Assembly: GCF_005405165.1 (NCBI RefSeq)
Contig: NZ_BJDN01000002.1
Coordinates: 99,696 to 163,695 of the forward strand
Length of the DNA stretch: 64,000 nucleotides
DNA from: Loigolactobacillus binensis
GTDB lineage: Bacteria > Bacillota > Bacilli > Lactobacillales > Lactobacillaceae
Reading direction: 5' to 3'
Numbering within the stretch: position 1 is the stretch's first letter; every line of letters begins with the position of its first letter. Both the position numbers and the translations under genes were made by a program. The notes below the pieces were generated by a model. The model was not told the origin of the DNA. It saw only the letters and a list, made by a program, of their open reading frames with translations, and ran no database searches. This document shows positions 16,951 to 27,500 of the stretch, in pieces.

Positions 16951-17469
16951 CTACAAACGAATTTTCGGTTGAATTAGTTTTTGCATATTTGTTGTGGTGG
17001 CCAATTTGCTCTTATTTTGGTAATCAAGTGAGCGCCAAAAGCTATCTTTTTTGCCGGGATCGGGAAATAAAAGGGTGGTCACATGTGGCATCTGTGTCAA
17101 TATGGCCGCACAGCGCCAAGCCTTTTTACCTAATAAAAGTAAATTGACCTGGTGTGGTGCCTGCTGGGCAATGAAGGTCTGTAATTCGTCGCCAACACCG
17201 GCTAAAGCAAAGTAGACCTGGTGCTTTTTAAAATGGCGTAATAATTGATTTGGTGTAAAATTACGTTCTAAATGGCGTAACTTGGCTTCGATCTGTGGTC
17301 TACCTAATAAATAGGCCATTAAACGGCGGTAAGGCTTAGCATCAGGGGCCAAAGGTGTGGGAATGAAGGCGGCAGTGCTAAACGGATAATAAGTGATCTG
17401 TTCAGTTGCGGTGTAAGCTGCAGTTGAGTTATATTTTTTGCTGCCAACGATTACGGTGATCGTGGTCAT
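16951..17469 (-). CDS. Hypothetical cytosolic protein, family not recognised
   Basis: A 172-residue soluble protein with no signal peptide or membrane helix. It opens with MTTITVIVGSKKYNSTAAYT. Other segments are QVNLLLLGKKAWRCAAI and FPDPGKKDSFWRSLDYQNK. Alternating strands and helices suggest a Rossmann-like or glycosylase-like alpha/beta fold, but no catalytic motif is secure. It has a good Shine-Dalgarno (GGAGGTGCC) and codon use like its neighbours, so it is very likely a real gene. Confidence 0.65.
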   Translation of the reverse strand: MTTITVIVGSKKYNSTAAYTATEQITYYPFSTAAFIPTPLAPDAKPYRRLMAYLLGRPQIEAKLRHLERNFTPNQLLRHFKKHQVYFALAGVGDELQTFIAQQAPHQVNLLLLGKKAWRCAAILTQMPHVTTLLFPDPGKKDSFWRSLDYQNKSKLATTTNMQKLIQPKIRL

Positions 17470-17570
17470 AGCGGCACCTCCGTTTACTTTAAGTGTAAAA
17501 GCAGCGGCTCCTTAGCGCAAGCAATCCGCAAATTTGTGAACCAAATTAGCGCTTGCAAGTACAGGATAAC

Positions 17571-17599
17571 TTTTCAATGGTTTCCGGCTATGATAGAAT
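17571..17599 (+). promoter_or_regulatory. asp23 promoter
   Basis: TTTTCA, 17-bp spacer, TAGAAT, with an extended -10 TG. It lies about 67 bases upstream of the asp23 start. Confidence 0.6.
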
Positions 17600-17665
17600 G
17601 GCGTGTAGAAGTTTTTTATTGTGTGCCTCAGCGGTACACAAAGTGAAAATGAGGAGGTTCTTTTA

Positions 17666-18028
17666 ATGGCTGTGCACATTAAAACCCAATACGGTACAAT
17701 TGATATTGCCAATGGCGTGATCGCAACAGTAGTCGGCGGCGCCGCAACTGATGTTTATGGCATCATTGGAATGGCAAGCAAAAATCAAATTCGTGATAAC
17801 TTAAATGATATCTTACGCAAAGAAAATTATGCGCGTGGCGTTGTTGTGCGCCAAGAAGAAAATGGGGTGGCCATTGATGTTTATATCATTGTTGGCTACG
17901 GCACCAAAATTTCGGAAGTTTGCCGCAACGTGCAAGCCAAAGTGAAGTATAATTTGGAAACCATGCTTGGCGTCACTGCTAATTCAGTGAACGTATTAGT
18001 TCAAGGCGTGCGGGTCTTAGCAGACTAA
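17666..18028 (+). CDS. asp23: Asp23/YloU family envelope stress protein
   Basis: A 120-residue Asp23/Gls24 domain protein. It begins MAVHIKTQYGTIDIANGVIA and has VGGAATDVYGIIGM and the C-terminal VNVLVQGVRV. The start at 17666 has GAGGAGGT behind it; a longer frame upstream is not supported. It is the yloU homologue that always precedes yloV/fakA in Firmicutes. It is soluble and probably associates with the membrane through partners. Confidence 0.92.
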   Translation: MAVHIKTQYGTIDIANGVIATVVGGAATDVYGIIGMASKNQIRDNLNDILRKENYARGVVVRQEENGVAIDVYIIVGYGTKISEVCRNVQAKVKYNLETMLGVTANSVNVLVQGVRVLAD

Positions 18029-18159
18029 GACTTTTTAAACGACCTGAGTAAGTTTTAGGTCAACTCTAATGAAGATAAAGTCGTATAATGCGGATACGAA
18101 TGTGTCCCGCTGGTTTTGTTTTGCGTTTAAAGCAGACAAAGCGGCAGAGGAGGATAATT

Positions 18160-19827
18160 TTGGAAGTAACAGAAATAACGGCAGCACAATTTCAAGATAT
18201 GGTGCGCATTGGCGCGCATCGGCTGACTAAAAACGCCGAATTTGTTAATTCATTGAATGTTTTTCCGGTTCCCGATGGCGATACCGGTACTAATATGGGC
18301 CTTTCATTCGGTAGTGGCGCTAAAGCCGTTAACGAATCCAACGCCACCAGTATTGGTGAGTTGGCGCAATCACTGGCTAAGGGTTTATTGATGGGTGCGC
18401 GGGGTAACTCTGGGGTGATCACCTCACAATTGTTCCGGGGGTTTGCCAGCAGTGTTGCCGGTAAGGAGACGCTAAGTGCGCTGGATCTGACGCAAGCTTT
18501 GATGAGTGGCGTGGAAACGGCCTACAAAGCGGTTATGAAACCGGTTGAAGGTACGATCTTAACCGTTGCACGCGAGGCGGCGCGGGCAGCCAATAAAGCA
18601 AGTAAAACCACCACCGATGCCGTTGTGATTTTACAGGCGGTTGTGGCCGCAGCGAAAGCGGCGTTGGCAAAAACCCCAGATCTATTGCCGGTTTTAAAAG
18701 AAGTCGGCGTCGTTGATTCTGGTGGTCAAGGCTTAGTTTTCATTTATGAAGGATTCTTGGAAGGTCTTTCCGGCGAAGTTTCTGATGAGGATACTTATCA
18801 ACCAGATGAAGGCGAAATGGACGAAATGGTTAACGCCATGCATCATCAGAGTGTGCAAAGTCAAATCGCCACTGAGGACATTGAATTCGGCTATTGTACC
18901 GAAATGATGGTGGGCTTAGGCCAAGATGGCGCAACCGCAACGTTTGATTATGAAGCTTTCCGCAATCATTTAGATGGCCTCGGCAATTCTTTATTGGTGG
19001 TCAACGATGATGAAGTGGTCAAAGTCCACGTCCACACCGAACATCCCGGTACGGTGCTGGCTTACGGCCATCAATATGGTTCGATGCTCAAGATCAAAAT
19101 CGACAATATGCGTTTGCAGCACGAAACGATTTTAGAACAAGACCAAGCCAATGAAGCGGCGGATCAGGAGCCAATTGATTTTGGTATTATTGCGATTGCT
19201 TCTGGTAAAGGTGTCGGCACATTGTTGAAGAGTTTAGGCGCCACAACGATTCTAAGCGGCGGGCAAACGATGAACCCTAGCACCCAGGATATTTTGGATG
19301 CGATCAATTCGGCTAACGCTAAGCAAGCCTTGATCTTGCCTAACAACGGTAATATTATTTTGGCGGCCCAAGAAGCGGCTAAGGTGGCCGCAATTCCGGT
19401 GGCGATCGTACCTAGTAAGACGATCTCCCAAGGGATGACCTCATTACTTTCCTTTAATCCGGATAATTCTTTGGCAGAAAACCAGGAACAAATGACGGCT
19501 GGTTTGGCCGATGTGATCAGTGGGCAAGTGACTCAGGCCATTCGCGATACCACCATTGATGGGTTGCCGATCAAGAAAAATGATTACATGGGAATCATTG
19601 ATGGCAAGATCAAAGTAACGGCGGCAAAACGGAAGCAAGCCACTATTGATATGATCAAGGCAATGCTCGATGAAGATAGCGAGATCGTCACGATTTTAGT
19701 TGGTGAAGGCGGTACCCGCAAAGAAGCGGAGGCCATTGCCGCCGGTGCTGATCCAGACGACCAATTGGAAATTGAAGTGCACGATGGTGGTCAACCCGTT
19801 TATCCATATTTAGTTTCAGTTGAGTAG
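18160..19827 (+). CDS. fakA: Fatty acid kinase subunit FakA (DhaL/YloV family)
   Basis: Phosphorylates exogenous fatty acids bound to FakB, feeding PlsX/PlsY phospholipid synthesis. The N-terminal DhaL-type ATP site has DGDTGTNM, GARGNSG and DSGGQGLV. A middle domain and a C-terminal domain of DegV-like fold follow; total 555 residues. The TTG start at 18160 has GAGGAGG before it. Its position before recG-plsX-acpP links it to lipid synthesis. Confidence 0.93.
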   Translation: MEVTEITAAQFQDMVRIGAHRLTKNAEFVNSLNVFPVPDGDTGTNMGLSFGSGAKAVNESNATSIGELAQSLAKGLLMGARGNSGVITSQLFRGFASSVAGKETLSALDLTQALMSGVETAYKAVMKPVEGTILTVAREAARAANKASKTTTDAVVILQAVVAAAKAALAKTPDLLPVLKEVGVVDSGGQGLVFIYEGFLEGLSGEVSDEDTYQPDEGEMDEMVNAMHHQSVQSQIATEDIEFGYCTEMMVGLGQDGATATFDYEAFRNHLDGLGNSLLVVNDDEVVKVHVHTEHPGTVLAYGHQYGSMLKIKIDNMRLQHETILEQDQANEAADQEPIDFGIIAIASGKGVGTLLKSLGATTILSGGQTMNPSTQDILDAINSANAKQALILPNNGNIILAAQEAAKVAAIPVAIVPSKTISQGMTSLLSFNPDNSLAENQEQMTAGLADVISGQVTQAIRDTTIDGLPIKKNDYMGIIDGKIKVTAAKRKQATIDMIKAMLDEDSEIVTILVGEGGTRKEAEAIAAGADPDDQLEIEVHDGGQPVYPYLVSVE

Positions 19828-19839
19828 GTAGATCGTGTG

Positions 19840-19868
19840 CGAGCTGAGGGACTAACCTCAGCTCGTTT
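19840..19868 (+). terminator. Hairpin between fakA and recG
   Basis: Perfect 10-bp stem, CGAGCTGAGG with CCTCAGCTCG, loop of 6, then only three T. It is probably a weak terminator or attenuator inside the operon. Confidence 0.5.
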
Positions 19869-19907
19869 GCCGTAGTGGTTAGTTTAGTTGATGAAGGTGG
19901 TGCAGTG

Positions 19908-21953
19908 ATGACGACTAAAAGTTTGACGGATCCGGTGGCTGTTTTACCCGGTGTCGGTCCGAAAAAGGTTCAGGCCTTACGGGACCTGAAAATCGTCACG
20001 ATCAGTGATTTATTGCATTATTTCCCGTTTCGTTACGAAGATCTGAAAGTAAAAGCTTTGGCTGAGGTCAACGATCAGGAAAAAGTGACTTTAAAGGGGA
20101 TCGTCGTTGCGCCACCAGTGGTTAGTCGTTTTGGTCGCGGCAAAAATCGCTTAAACGTTCGCTTATTGATCGAACGGGCCGCGGTGATCGTCACCTTCTT
20201 CAATCAGCCCTGGTTAAAGGACAAGTTCGCCACCGGCGCTGAAGTAGCGGTTTACGGTAAATGGGATGCCCGGCGCAAAAGTATGACCGGCATGAAAGTC
20301 TTGGCCATCAAAAATGATGCCAGTCCCGAATTTGCCTCGATCTACAGTGTTTCAAAAAGTATTCGGCAAACCACCTTGGTCAAGTTGATCCGGGCCGCTT
20401 ATGAAAGTTATGCCGACGTGATCGAGAATATTTTACCGGCGGCGTTGATCGCTAAATACCGCTTAGTCACTGAACAGCAAGTGATCCACGGGATGCATTT
20501 TCCTAAAAGTCAGGCCGAGGCGGATGCGGCGCGGCGCACGGCTATTTTTGAAGAGTTTTTCTTATTCCAAATGGCGATCCAACTGCTAAAAAAGCGGGAA
20601 CAGGCGCCGGAACAAGGGGTGGCCGTTCATTATGACAATCAGAAGCTACGGGCCTTTATTCAGACCCTACCGTTTGAACTGACTAAAGCACAAAAACGGG
20701 TGGTCAACGAAATCTGTCGCGATCTGAAAAGTCCGCGGCATATGAACCGGCTGCTACAAGGTGACGTTGGGAGTGGTAAAACCATTGTGGCCGCGCTGGT
20801 GATGTACGCGGCGGTAACGGCTGGGTACCAAGCAGCGTTGATGGCGCCAACGGAAATTTTAGCGGAGCAGCACTACAAAAACTTACAGCGCTTGTTTGCT
20901 GCTTTTGACGTTCAGGTGGCGTTGTTAACGGGGTCGATCAAAGGAAAAGCACGCCAGGCGATCCTCAGCGATCTGGCCGCAGGTAAAATTGATCTGATCA
21001 TTGGGACCCACGCTTTGATTCAAACTGGCGTGGACTTTGCTAATTTAGGGTTGGCCATCACCGATGAACAGCACCGCTTTGGTGTGAATCAGCGGCGCAT
21101 TTTACGTGAAAAAGGATACCGGCCAGATATTTTGGCGATGACGGCCACCCCGATTCCGCGAACCTTGGCGATCACAGCCTTTGGTGAAATGGATGTTTCC
21201 ACCATTGATGAACTTCCTGCTGGCCGGATCCCCATTAAAACCAGTTGGATCCGGGGCAATCAAGTGGCTAACGCGCTGAGCTTTATCCAAAAGGAACTCG
21301 CTCAAGGGCGGCAAGCTTATGTGGTGACGCCTTTGATCGAAGAATCTGAAAGTATGGATTTAAAAAATGCCCAGGCTGTTTTCACCAAAATGCAAGCCGC
21401 CTTTGCGCCGACTTATCAAGTCGGGTTATTACATGGCCAGTTGAAAAATGAAGAAAAAGACCAAGTGATGCAGGCGTTTAAAGCCAATCAATTTCAGGTT
21501 TTGGTGGCGACGACTGTGATCGAAGTTGGGGTCGATGTGCCGAATGCGTCCGCAATGTTGATCTTTGATGCAGATCGGTTTGGCTTGTCGCAACTACATC
21601 AGTTGCGCGGGCGTATTGGGCGCGGGCACGCGGCGTCATTTTGTATTTTAGTGGCGGATCCGAAGAATCAAAACGGCATCGAACGGATGGAAACTATGGT
21701 GGCCACCAATGATGGTTTTCAAGTTTCGCAAAAGGATCTTGAATTACGGGGTCCTGGTGACGTATTAGGTGAAAAGCAGTCGGGAATGCCGGAATTTAAG
21801 GTGGCGGACCCTGTGGCTGACGCCCGTGCTTTAGAGGCGGCCCAGCTTGAAGCCACTCAGTTAGTGGCTAGTGACGCTTGGCAGCGGCCAGAAAATCAGG
21901 CCCTGGCGACTTATTTAGCGCAACAGGAACAGAATTACCAAAACTTAGATTAG
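19908..21953 (+). CDS. recG: ATP-dependent DNA helicase RecG
   Basis: Branch-migrating helicase that reverses stalled forks and processes Holliday junctions. It has 681 residues. The N-terminal wedge/OB domain recognises branched DNA ([13 protein letters not shown] near the start). Walker A is [11 protein letters not shown] and motif II is DEQHRFG. Motif VI lies in QLRGRIGRG. The start at 19908 follows GAAGGTGG; 11 residues of upstream frame are discarded. Confidence 0.97.
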   Translation: MTTKSLTDPVAVLPGVGPKKVQALRDLKIVTISDLLHYFPFRYEDLKVKALAEVNDQEKVTLKGIVVAPPVVSRFGRGKNRLNVRLLIERAAVIVTFFNQPWLKDKFATGAEVAVYGKWDARRKSMTGMKVLAIKNDASPEFASIYSVSKSIRQTTLVKLIRAAYESYADVIENILPAALIAKYRLVTEQQVIHGMHFPKSQAEADAARRTAIFEEFFLFQMAIQLLKKREQAPEQGVAVHYDNQKLRAFIQTLPFELTKAQKRVVNEICRDLKSPRHMNRLLQGDVGSGKTIVAALVMYAAVTAGYQAALMAPTEILAEQHYKNLQRLFAAFDVQVALLTGSIKGKARQAILSDLAAGKIDLIIGTHALIQTGVDFANLGLAITDEQHRFGVNQRRILREKGYRPDILAMTATPIPRTLAITAFGEMDVSTIDELPAGRIPIKTSWIRGNQVANALSFIQKELAQGRQAYVVTPLIEESESMDLKNAQAVFTKMQAAFAPTYQVGLLHGQLKNEEKDQVMQAFKANQFQVLVATTVIEVGVDVPNASAMLIFDADRFGLSQLHQLRGRIGRGHAASFCILVADPKNQNGIERMETMVATNDGFQVSQKDLELRGPGDVLGEKQSGMPEFKVADPVADARALEAAQLEATQLVASDAWQRPENQALATYLAQQEQNYQNLD

Positions 21954-21973
21954 CGCAGGGAAGGGAGCCAGTT

Positions 21974-22996
21974 ATGAAGATTGCAGTAGACGCAATGGGC
22001 GGCGATAATGGCCCATCAACGATCGTTGCCGGGGTGGAACGTGCCCGCGACGAATTTCCAGATATTGAATTTTTACTTTATGGCGATGAAGCCAAAGTCC
22101 AAGCCGAGATTAAGAACCAGCAACGGTTGACCGTGATCGCGACCAGTGAAGAAATTTTGGCCGACGAGGAGCCGGTGCGGGCCGTACGGCGCAAAAAAGA
22201 TGCGTCGATGGTAGTGGCGGCTCAGGCCGTCAAAGCTGGCGAAGCGGACGCAATCTTTTCCGCAGGCAGCACCGGGGCTTTATTGGCAGCCGGCTTATTT
22301 ATCATCGGTCGGATCAAGGGAATCGACCGCCCAGGATTGATGCCAACCATGCCTGATTTTCGAACCGGTGGCCAATTTAATATCTTAGATATTGGGGCCA
22401 ACGCCGATAGCAAGCCGGAAAATTTGTATCAATTTGCGGTATTGGGTAATTACTACGCTAAAAATATGCGCGGGATCGACCGTCCCCGGATCGCCTTGTT
22501 GAACAACGGCACGGAGCCTGATAAAGGGGATCTGACGCATAAGGCGGCCTACAAGCTGATCGCGGCGCAAAAAGATTTGAATTTTATTGGCAATATTGAG
22601 GCTCGTGAATTATTGAATGGGTGTGCGGACGTGATCGTCACCGATGGCTTTACTGGTAATGCGGCGTTGAAGTCGATTGAAGGGACCGCAATGTCGATCT
22701 TACATTTGCTGAAACAATCGATCATGAACGGTGGCGTTAAGGCTAAACTCGGCGGTGCGTTGTTAAAGGGTAGCCTCGGCACTTTACGGGATAACTTTGA
22801 ATATTCCCGTTATGGTGGGGCGGTTTTACTCGGTTTGAAGGCGCCAGTGGTCAAAACCCATGGAACTGCCAGTGCGGATGCGGTGTATTACACGATCAGC
22901 CAGATCCACGCTATGGTGGCCAAAAATGTGGTGCCGGACGTGGTCGATTATTTCAGTCGCAACCAATTAGCCAAGCGGCCAGAACAAAACGATTAA
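21974..22996 (+). CDS. plsX: Phosphate acyltransferase PlsX
   Basis: Converts acyl-ACP to acyl-phosphate for PlsY in phosphatidic acid synthesis. It has 340 residues, beginning [14 protein letters not shown], with [21 protein letters not shown] and [11 protein letters not shown]. The start at 21974 has AAGGGAG upstream; the longer frame overlaps recG and is rejected. A terminator follows, so acpP is separated from it by an unusually long gap. Confidence 0.96.
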   Translation: MKIAVDAMGGDNGPSTIVAGVERARDEFPDIEFLLYGDEAKVQAEIKNQQRLTVIATSEEILADEEPVRAVRRKKDASMVVAAQAVKAGEADAIFSAGSTGALLAAGLFIIGRIKGIDRPGLMPTMPDFRTGGQFNILDIGANADSKPENLYQFAVLGNYYAKNMRGIDRPRIALLNNGTEPDKGDLTHKAAYKLIAAQKDLNFIGNIEARELLNGCADVIVTDGFTGNAALKSIEGTAMSILHLLKQSIMNGGVKAKLGGALLKGSLGTLRDNFEYSRYGGAVLLGLKAPVVKTHGTASADAVYYTISQIHAMVAKNVVPDVVDYFSRNQLAKRPEQND

Positions 22997-23308
22997 ATTG
23001 GGCTAGACAATGGTGGCGAAAACCATTACACTACTATTTGAACCTTGAAATCGACTACTAGTAAAAAAATTTAGTGCTGACGAATGTGATCCTTAGGTTA
23101 GACAAGCGGCTTTTAGTTGCTTTTTAAACCTAACTTGGTCATGTTGGGCAGGGAAGCGTTCGCTTTTTCACTGCCATCGTTTAGGGCTAATTTTTCTTGC
23201 CGGTGACCGACATTTGAAGCGTTGTCAGTACAATAAAGCAGCGACGAATTTGATTTGTCCAGCGCAAAATTATTGGTTACCAGCAGTAGCCAAGCAAGGG
23301 GGGATTAG
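22997..23308 (+). other. 312-bp plsX-acpP intergenic region
   Basis: No gene seen. It holds a terminator-like hairpin (AAGCGGC with GTTGCTT then T5, 23104-23126) that probably ends the plsX transcript. A small hairpin at 23158-23170 has a T tract. No strong promoter could be assigned for acpP. In many Firmicutes this gap is much shorter. Confidence 0.5.
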
Positions 23309-23548
23309 ATGTCTGAGCAAGAGATCTATGATAAAATCGCACAATTGATCGAAGAACGGTTTGAAATTTCGGCTGATAAGGTCAGTCAAACATTGGACTT
23401 CAAAAAAGATTTAAATGCTGATTCGATCGATATTGTTGAATTTATTTTGGAGCTAGAAGATACCTTCAATGCTGAAATTTCCGATGAAGATGCGGAAAAA
23501 TTAGCAACCGTAGGCGATGCCGTGACTTATATCAAAAATCATCAATAA
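23309..23548 (+). CDS. acpP: Acyl carrier protein
   Basis: A 79-residue acidic four-helix carrier. The phosphopantetheine attachment serine is in LNADSIDIVEF. It delivers acyl chains to PlsX and fatty-acid enzymes. This is the plsX-linked ACP that serves phospholipid synthesis. AAGGGGGG lies ten bases upstream of the start. Confidence 0.96.
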   Translation: MSEQEIYDKIAQLIEERFEISADKVSQTLDFKKDLNADSIDIVEFILELEDTFNAEISDEDAEKLATVGDAVTYIKNHQ

Positions 23549-23556
23549 TAAACTGA

Positions 23557-23597
23557 GGGCCGTGGCTATTTCGTGGAATAGTTACGGTCCGTTTTTT
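23557..23597 (+). terminator. Terminator after acpP
   Basis: Stem of GGCCGT/ACGGTCC and CTATT/AATAG segments, followed by six T. Confidence 0.8.
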
Positions 23598-23693
23598 AGC
23601 TTAGCCGTGGTGGAAAAAGCGGTTAGCCAACTACGACGGAGTGGGCGCTAATAGCTTTTAGGCCATACGCTAGTCTTTTTAAGGGAAAACCTG

Positions 23694-23699
23694 TATAAT
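23694..23699 (+). promoter_or_regulatory. -10 element for rnc-smc
   Basis: A perfect TATAAT lies 119 bases before the rnc start and after the acpP terminator. The region 17 bp upstream matches the -35 consensus poorly. Confidence 0.45.
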
Positions 23700-23817
23700 A
23701 CGCTGGTGGAATAAATGTTGTCGGCTTATTGCGGACTGAATTTAGCGCTGCTTAGGCTAAAAAAGTCATTATTAGAAGCCCTGTTAGTCAAGTGATGTAA
23801 GCGAAAGGAGCCCCGTT

Positions 23818-24510
23818 GTGGAGCAAGAATTTTTAAACGAGTTACGTGATCGTTTTGGCATTGAGTACCGGAATGTTGATCTATTGACCGAAGCGTTCAC
23901 CCAGTCCTCGTACGTAAATGAACATCCCAATTTAAAGTTACAAGATTACCAGCGCATCGAATTTCTCGGTGACGCCGTGATGGAATTAACGGTTTCGGAA
24001 TATTTGTACAAAAAGTACCCCAATTATCCTGAAGGTAAATTGACCCGGTTACGGGCAGCAATCGTCTGTGAGGATAGTTTTAGTGCTTTTGCGCGGGAAT
24101 GTCACTTTGACCGTTACATCAAATTGGGCAAAGGTGAAGAGAAAAATGGTGCCCGTGATCGTAATTCACTTTTATGTGATATTTTTGAAAGCTTTGTTGG
24201 TTCACTGTATTTAGATCAAGGAAAGGCTGCCGTTGGGCGGTTTGTGGCCCAAGTTGTTTTTCCTAAGGTTGAACAAGGCGCTTTTTCTTATGTGTTAGAT
24301 CACAAAACCAACTTGCAAGAGTTTTTGCAAAAAGATGGTGAAGTGGAGATCAATTATCGCTTGGTCGCCGAAGCGGGGCCTGCCAATGACGCGCAGTTTA
24401 CGGTGGAAGTCGTTGCCCGTGACCAAGTTTTAGGCCAAGGCACAGGTCACACCAAAAAGGCTGCGGAACAAGTGGCAGCCGAAGTGGCTTTGCGCAAATT
24501 ACAAGCTTGA
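23818..24510 (+). CDS. rnc: Ribonuclease III
   Basis: Cleaves double-stranded RNA in rRNA maturation and antisense regulation. It has 230 residues. The catalytic motif RIEFLGDAVMEL is near residue 42, and the second acidic site is in CDIFESFVGS. The C-terminal dsRNA-binding domain ends with KKAAEQVAAEVAL. The GTG start has GAAAGGAG upstream. It is 22 bases from smc, the standard rnc-smc-ftsY arrangement. Confidence 0.96.
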   Translation: MEQEFLNELRDRFGIEYRNVDLLTEAFTQSSYVNEHPNLKLQDYQRIEFLGDAVMELTVSEYLYKKYPNYPEGKLTRLRAAIVCEDSFSAFARECHFDRYIKLGKGEEKNGARDRNSLLCDIFESFVGSLYLDQGKAAVGRFVAQVVFPKVEQGAFSYVLDHKTNLQEFLQKDGEVEINYRLVAEAGPANDAQFTVEVVARDQVLGQGTGHTKKAAEQVAAEVALRKLQA

Positions 24511-24532
24511 TCACGAAAAGGAGCCTAGCAGT

Positions 24533-27500
24533 GTGCAACTTAAAACATTAGAAATCAATGGCTTTAAATCCTTTGCGGATAAAACGGTGATTCAATTTGA
24601 TCACGGGCTTACCGGGATCGTCGGACCAAATGGCAGTGGGAAAAGTAATATCACGGAGGCGATCCGCTGGGCACTAGGCGAGCAGTCGGCTAAAAGCCTG
24701 CGCGGCGGTAAAATGCCGGATATTATTTTTGCCGGTTCCAGCGAACGTAAACCGCTGAATCGGGCGGAAGTGACCTTAACTTTCGATAATTCCGATCATC
24801 AGTTGAAGACAGAGTATGATCAAGTGAGTGTGACCCGGACCTTATATCGTGATGGGACTTCGGCCTTTTATTTAAATCAAAAAAGTTGTCGTCTAAAGGA
24901 TATCGTTAATTTATTTATGGATTCTGGCCTTGGGCGAGAATCCTTTTCCATTATTTCACAAGGGAAAATTGCGGCTATTTTCAACAGTAAGCCGGAAGAT
25001 CGCCGCGGAATTATTGAAGAAGCGGCCGGCGTTGTTAAATACAAGCAGCGCAAAAAAGAAGCGGATAGTCAATTGACGACCACCGCCGATAATTTGCACC
25101 GCGTCGCCGACATTATTGCCGAACTGGCCCAACAAGTGGAGCCTTTAAAAGAACAAAGCAGCTTGGCCAAAGATTATTTACAGCAAAAAAAGCAATTAGA
25201 TCAAGTCACGAAAACACTTTTGGTGCGGCAGATCGAAAAGCAAGCGGCCAGTAAAACACAGCAACAGCAAGAACTAAAAGCGGCCCAAGAAAATGTACGT
25301 TTAGCCCAGCACAATCAAACCGCGTTTCAGACTAAGGTGACGGCACAAAAAGCGGCGCAGCAAAAAATCACCCAACGTTTGGATACCTTACAACAAGATC
25401 AATTGCGGATCACAAAACAACAGGCGGAATTAGCGGGGCAGGCGGAATTAGCCGGTGAACGGCGGCAGGTTGCCCAAGATAAGCTGACTGACCTGACGGC
25501 GGCTTTAAAAAAGCAACAGCAGCAACTGACTGCCTTACAGCAGACTTTGACTACTGAAAAAACCGCGCTGGCTCAGGCTGAGCAAGTTTTACAGCAGAAG
25601 CAGCAATTAGTGAAGAATTATACGCAGGCCCAACAAGTCGATGAAGCGACTTTGAAACAAAAGGTGGAAAGCTTGCGGCAGGACTATATTGATCAGCTGC
25701 AGCAGCAGACAACTTTACACAATGAAGCTGTTTATTTAGCACGGGAGCAGCAACAAAGTCAAGTGCGCGATCAAAAGCAACAGGACCAACAAACTGCCTT
25801 AGCTGCGCAACAGCAGGCTTTGGCCCAGCAATTGACGGCGGCTAAGGCCCAAGCCACACAATTGCAGCACAAGGTGACCCAGCAGCAGCGCCAGCAACAG
25901 CAATTGGCGGATCAATTGGCCGCCAAGCAACAGCACTACGAGCAGCAGCAACAACAGTGGTATCAGGCCTTAGCCATCATGCAAAAGGCCCAAGCGCAGC
26001 AGGCTAGTTTGGCCGAAATGAAGGATGATTATAGTGGCTTCTACGCTGGGGTACGCGGGGTTTTAAAGCATAAGGCCCAGCTAAGCGGCGTTATTGGGGC
26101 GGTGGCGGAACTGTTGACCGTTCCGGCTAAATATAATCAAGCGCTGGAGGCTATTTTAGGCAATCAGTTACAGGCAGTGGTTGTCACCGATGAAGCGGCT
26201 GGTAAACGCAGCATTACTTATTTGAAGCAGCAACGGCTGGGCCGCGCGACGTTTCTACCTTTGGCAGTGATGCAGCCCCAGCATTTAAGCAGCTTACAAC
26301 AGCAACAATTAGCGCAGCAGCCCGGCTTTATTGGCGTGGCCGCTGAGCTTGTTGAATTTGCGCCGGAACACGCAAACGTGATGCGGCATTTACTAGGGCG
26401 GATCGTGGTTGCCAGTGATTTAAATGCGGCGATCAAATTGGCGGCGTTATTGCAACACCGGGTGCGGATCGTCACACTTGATGGCGATATTTTGAATCCT
26501 GGTGGGGCCATGACGGGCGGTGGCAAAACACGCCAGAATGGGTTACTAGCCCAAGAACAAAAACAACGTGAATTAGTGACCCAGCTTGCGCAAATGAAGC
26601 AGCAATTGGCCGCTAAGGAAACGGCTTTGCAGACCCTAAAACAGCAGATCACCACCACGGACACCCAATTGACAACGGCCAAAACAACGGCGGCCCAATT
26701 GGCGCAACAACAGTTGGAAAGCCAGGCAACTTTGAAGGATCTGACCCGGCAACAAACCCAGTTGACGCGGCAACAGCAAACCTTTGATTTGACCAATCAG
26801 CAACAGAATGCGGCCGCCACCGACTATCAGCAAAAGGTTAAGGCTAACCACGATCAAGCTACGGCTGTGGATGCAGCCTTGGCCACGCTCCAAACGCAGC
26901 TTAAGGCGCAGCAGACGGCCTTAGCCAGCTGGCAGGAAAACCAGGCGACAACTGCCAGTCAACGCCAGCAGGCCCAAACTGAGCTGGCAGTGGTTCAGGA
27001 ACAACAAAAGCAGCGGCAGCGGACGAACCAGGCACATATTGAGCAGCAAAGCGTTTTGCAGGCGGCTATTGTGCGGGATCAACAACAAGTTGCGCAACTG
27101 CAGCAGCGGTTAAGTACCCAGACCAAGGATCACGCCAGCAATGCCGCTGATCTGCAACGAGCAGCGCAGCAGTTAACTAAGTTGGCGCAACAAAGCGCGG
27201 CCGTCAAAACTAAGCGTGATCAATTGGCGGCGACCTTGCAACAGCAAGAAGCCCAGCTGGCCCATGCGCAAACCGGTTATCAACAGCAATTAGCGACCCA
27301 ACAGCGTTTAGAAAATAGTTTGGCTAATTTAAACACCAGTTTGAATCAGGCCTTGACGCAATTGGAAAGTGAGTATAACTTAAGCTTTGAAGCCGCTAAG
27401 GCAACTGCCTTGACCAGCGATCTGGCTGCGTTACAGCAACAACGAAAATTATTGAAACTTGGTTTAGCTGACTTAGGTGAAGTTAACTTGGGGGCCATCG

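Noticed and set aside
26218..26893. Cysteine- and serine-rich minus-strand frames inside smc
   Set aside because: They arise from the CAG/CAA-rich coiled-coil codons of smc read backwards.
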